DNA of 64,000 bases, from assembly GCF_007845675.1 (NCBI RefSeq), contig NZ_VOBR01000008.1:124001-188000 (forward strand), written 5' to 3'. Origin of the DNA: Lentzea tibetensis. GTDB taxonomy: Bacteria > Actinomycetota > Actinomycetes > Mycobacteriales > Pseudonocardiaceae. Below the pieces are notes generated by a model. That model saw only the letters and a list, made by a program, of their open reading frames with translations, did no database searches and was not told where the DNA came from. The position numbers and the translations under genes are program-made. Positions 63,562-64,000 of this stretch are shown in pieces (position 1 is the stretch's first letter; each line of letters opens with the position of its first letter).

Positions 63562-63804
63562 ATGCACTCGCAGGAAGAGAGTCAGAACTGGTTCAGCCCG
63601 GACGGGCTGACCGCTGACGAGATCAGGTGGATGTTCGCCGACAGGCTCGCCGAAGAGGCGCCCCGTCCGACCAGTGCGTTGCTGGACGGTTCGGCTCTGG
63701 CGCAGCGGGAGCGGCGCGAGGCCAAGCGGCTGCTCAGCAGCACGGTGCGCGTTCTGCGCGTCCGCAGCATCACCTCCGCACCGACTGGGACGGAGGCCGC
63801 CTGA
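63562..63804 (+). CDS. First protein of the right element's operon, 80 aa (LLDGSA family)
   Basis: The protein (MHSQEESQNWFSPDGLTADE...RPTSALLDGSALAQRERREA...TEAA) shares PTSALLDGSA and an arginine-rich tail with the left element's 98-residue protein at 2628-2924. Both start the element operon next to the divergent regulator. Its last codons (ACG GAG GCC GCC TGA) embed GGAGG for the next start. ATG 63562. Function unknown. Confidence 0.7.
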   Translation: MHSQEESQNWFSPDGLTADEIRWMFADRLAEEAPRPTSALLDGSALAQRERREAKRLLSSTVRVLRVRSITSAPTGTEAA

Positions 63805-64000
63805 TGCTCACGATCACCCACCCTGGCCGCGTTCACCTCGCGCTTGACCTCGCGCACGGTCACGTCGAGGTCCACGTGGAAGACACCCGCAAGCACGCCG
63901 AGGTCACGCTCACGCCGATGCTGGACAGCGACACCACGGCCGCGCGGCTCATCGCCGACGCCCTGGTCACCGAGACCGGCGACCAGCTCTCGGTGACGGT
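63804..64000 (+). CDS. Hypothetical protein, 5' part only
   Basis: ATG 63804 shares one base with the upstream stop (TGATG) and has GGAGG in the preceding codons. The visible part (MLTITHPGRVHLALDLAHGH, VEVHVEDTRKHAEVTLTPML...) is rich in beta strands and resembles DUF4097-type beta-repeat proteins; this is uncertain. The gene runs off the window. Confidence 0.55.
   Translation, partial: MLTITHPGRVHLALDLAHGHVEVHVEDTRKHAEVTLTPMLDSDTTAARLIADALVTETGDQLSVT

Overview
The window is high-G+C actinomycete DNA. Mycothiol-dependent isomerase-like proteins, an AfsR/SARP regulator, an actinobacterial-type dnaX-SRP RNA-recR neighbourhood, many GTG starts and many leaderless promoters point to Pseudonocardiales (Lentzea/Saccharothrix/Actinosynnema-like). 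That taxonomic placement is inference. It has three parts: the end of one integrative element (1 to about 11,369), a chromosomal block (about 11,370 to 56,597), and the end of a second integrative element (about 56,598 to beyond 64,000). No integrase, replication initiator or translocase gene is visible, so the distal ends of both elements lie outside the window.

Left element (AICE-like). A tightly coupled minus-strand operon (2924 down to 1) encodes small element proteins, including an RRQRL-type zinc-binding protein, a lipoprotein and a Pycsar-effector-like membrane protein with no cyclase beside it. It faces an XRE regulator, an HTH-TPR regulator and an APH-like phosphotransferase. Towards the boundary, two direct copies of a 92-bp iteron-like sequence (5797-5888 and 10566-10657) flank an A+T-richer cargo whose main gene is a 1263-residue NACHT protein with an N-terminal PD-(D/E)xK-like nuclease domain, a probable antiphage defence gene. 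The element ends in a 3' fragment of tRNA-Pro(CGG) at 11327-11369. A degenerate tRNA-Ser-like fragment and a 37-bp sequence that recurs at the right element's boundary suggest nested insertions.

Chromosomal block. It holds secreted polysaccharide-degrading enzymes (GH16 and a heparin-lyase-I-family lyase), an S9 peptidase, peroxide and redox genes (ohr, FMN reductase, Fur), gluconokinase, the lysC-asd operon with an internal lysC start, and leuA behind a probable leucine leader peptide. Further on are a five-gene peptide ABC importer operon, a large SARP/NB-ARC/TPR regulator, dnaX/ybaB/recR with the SRP RNA, an intact tRNA-Ser(GGA), a GOLPH3-like protein and an ExeM-type nuclease. Strong hairpin terminators separate several units.

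Right element. It begins at a 3' fragment of tRNA-Ser(CGA) (56598-56650, minus strand). It carries a Schlafen/AlbA_2-type ATPase with an operator inside its promoter, a membrane protein built on seven ~53-residue beta-helix repeats, and a 373-bp mirror-symmetric iteron locus. Then come a 2-hydroxyacid dehydrogenase, a GntR-P-loop-kinase fusion, and the first genes of an operon whose leading protein is a paralogue of the one heading the left element's operon. The two elements are therefore related families carrying different cargo.
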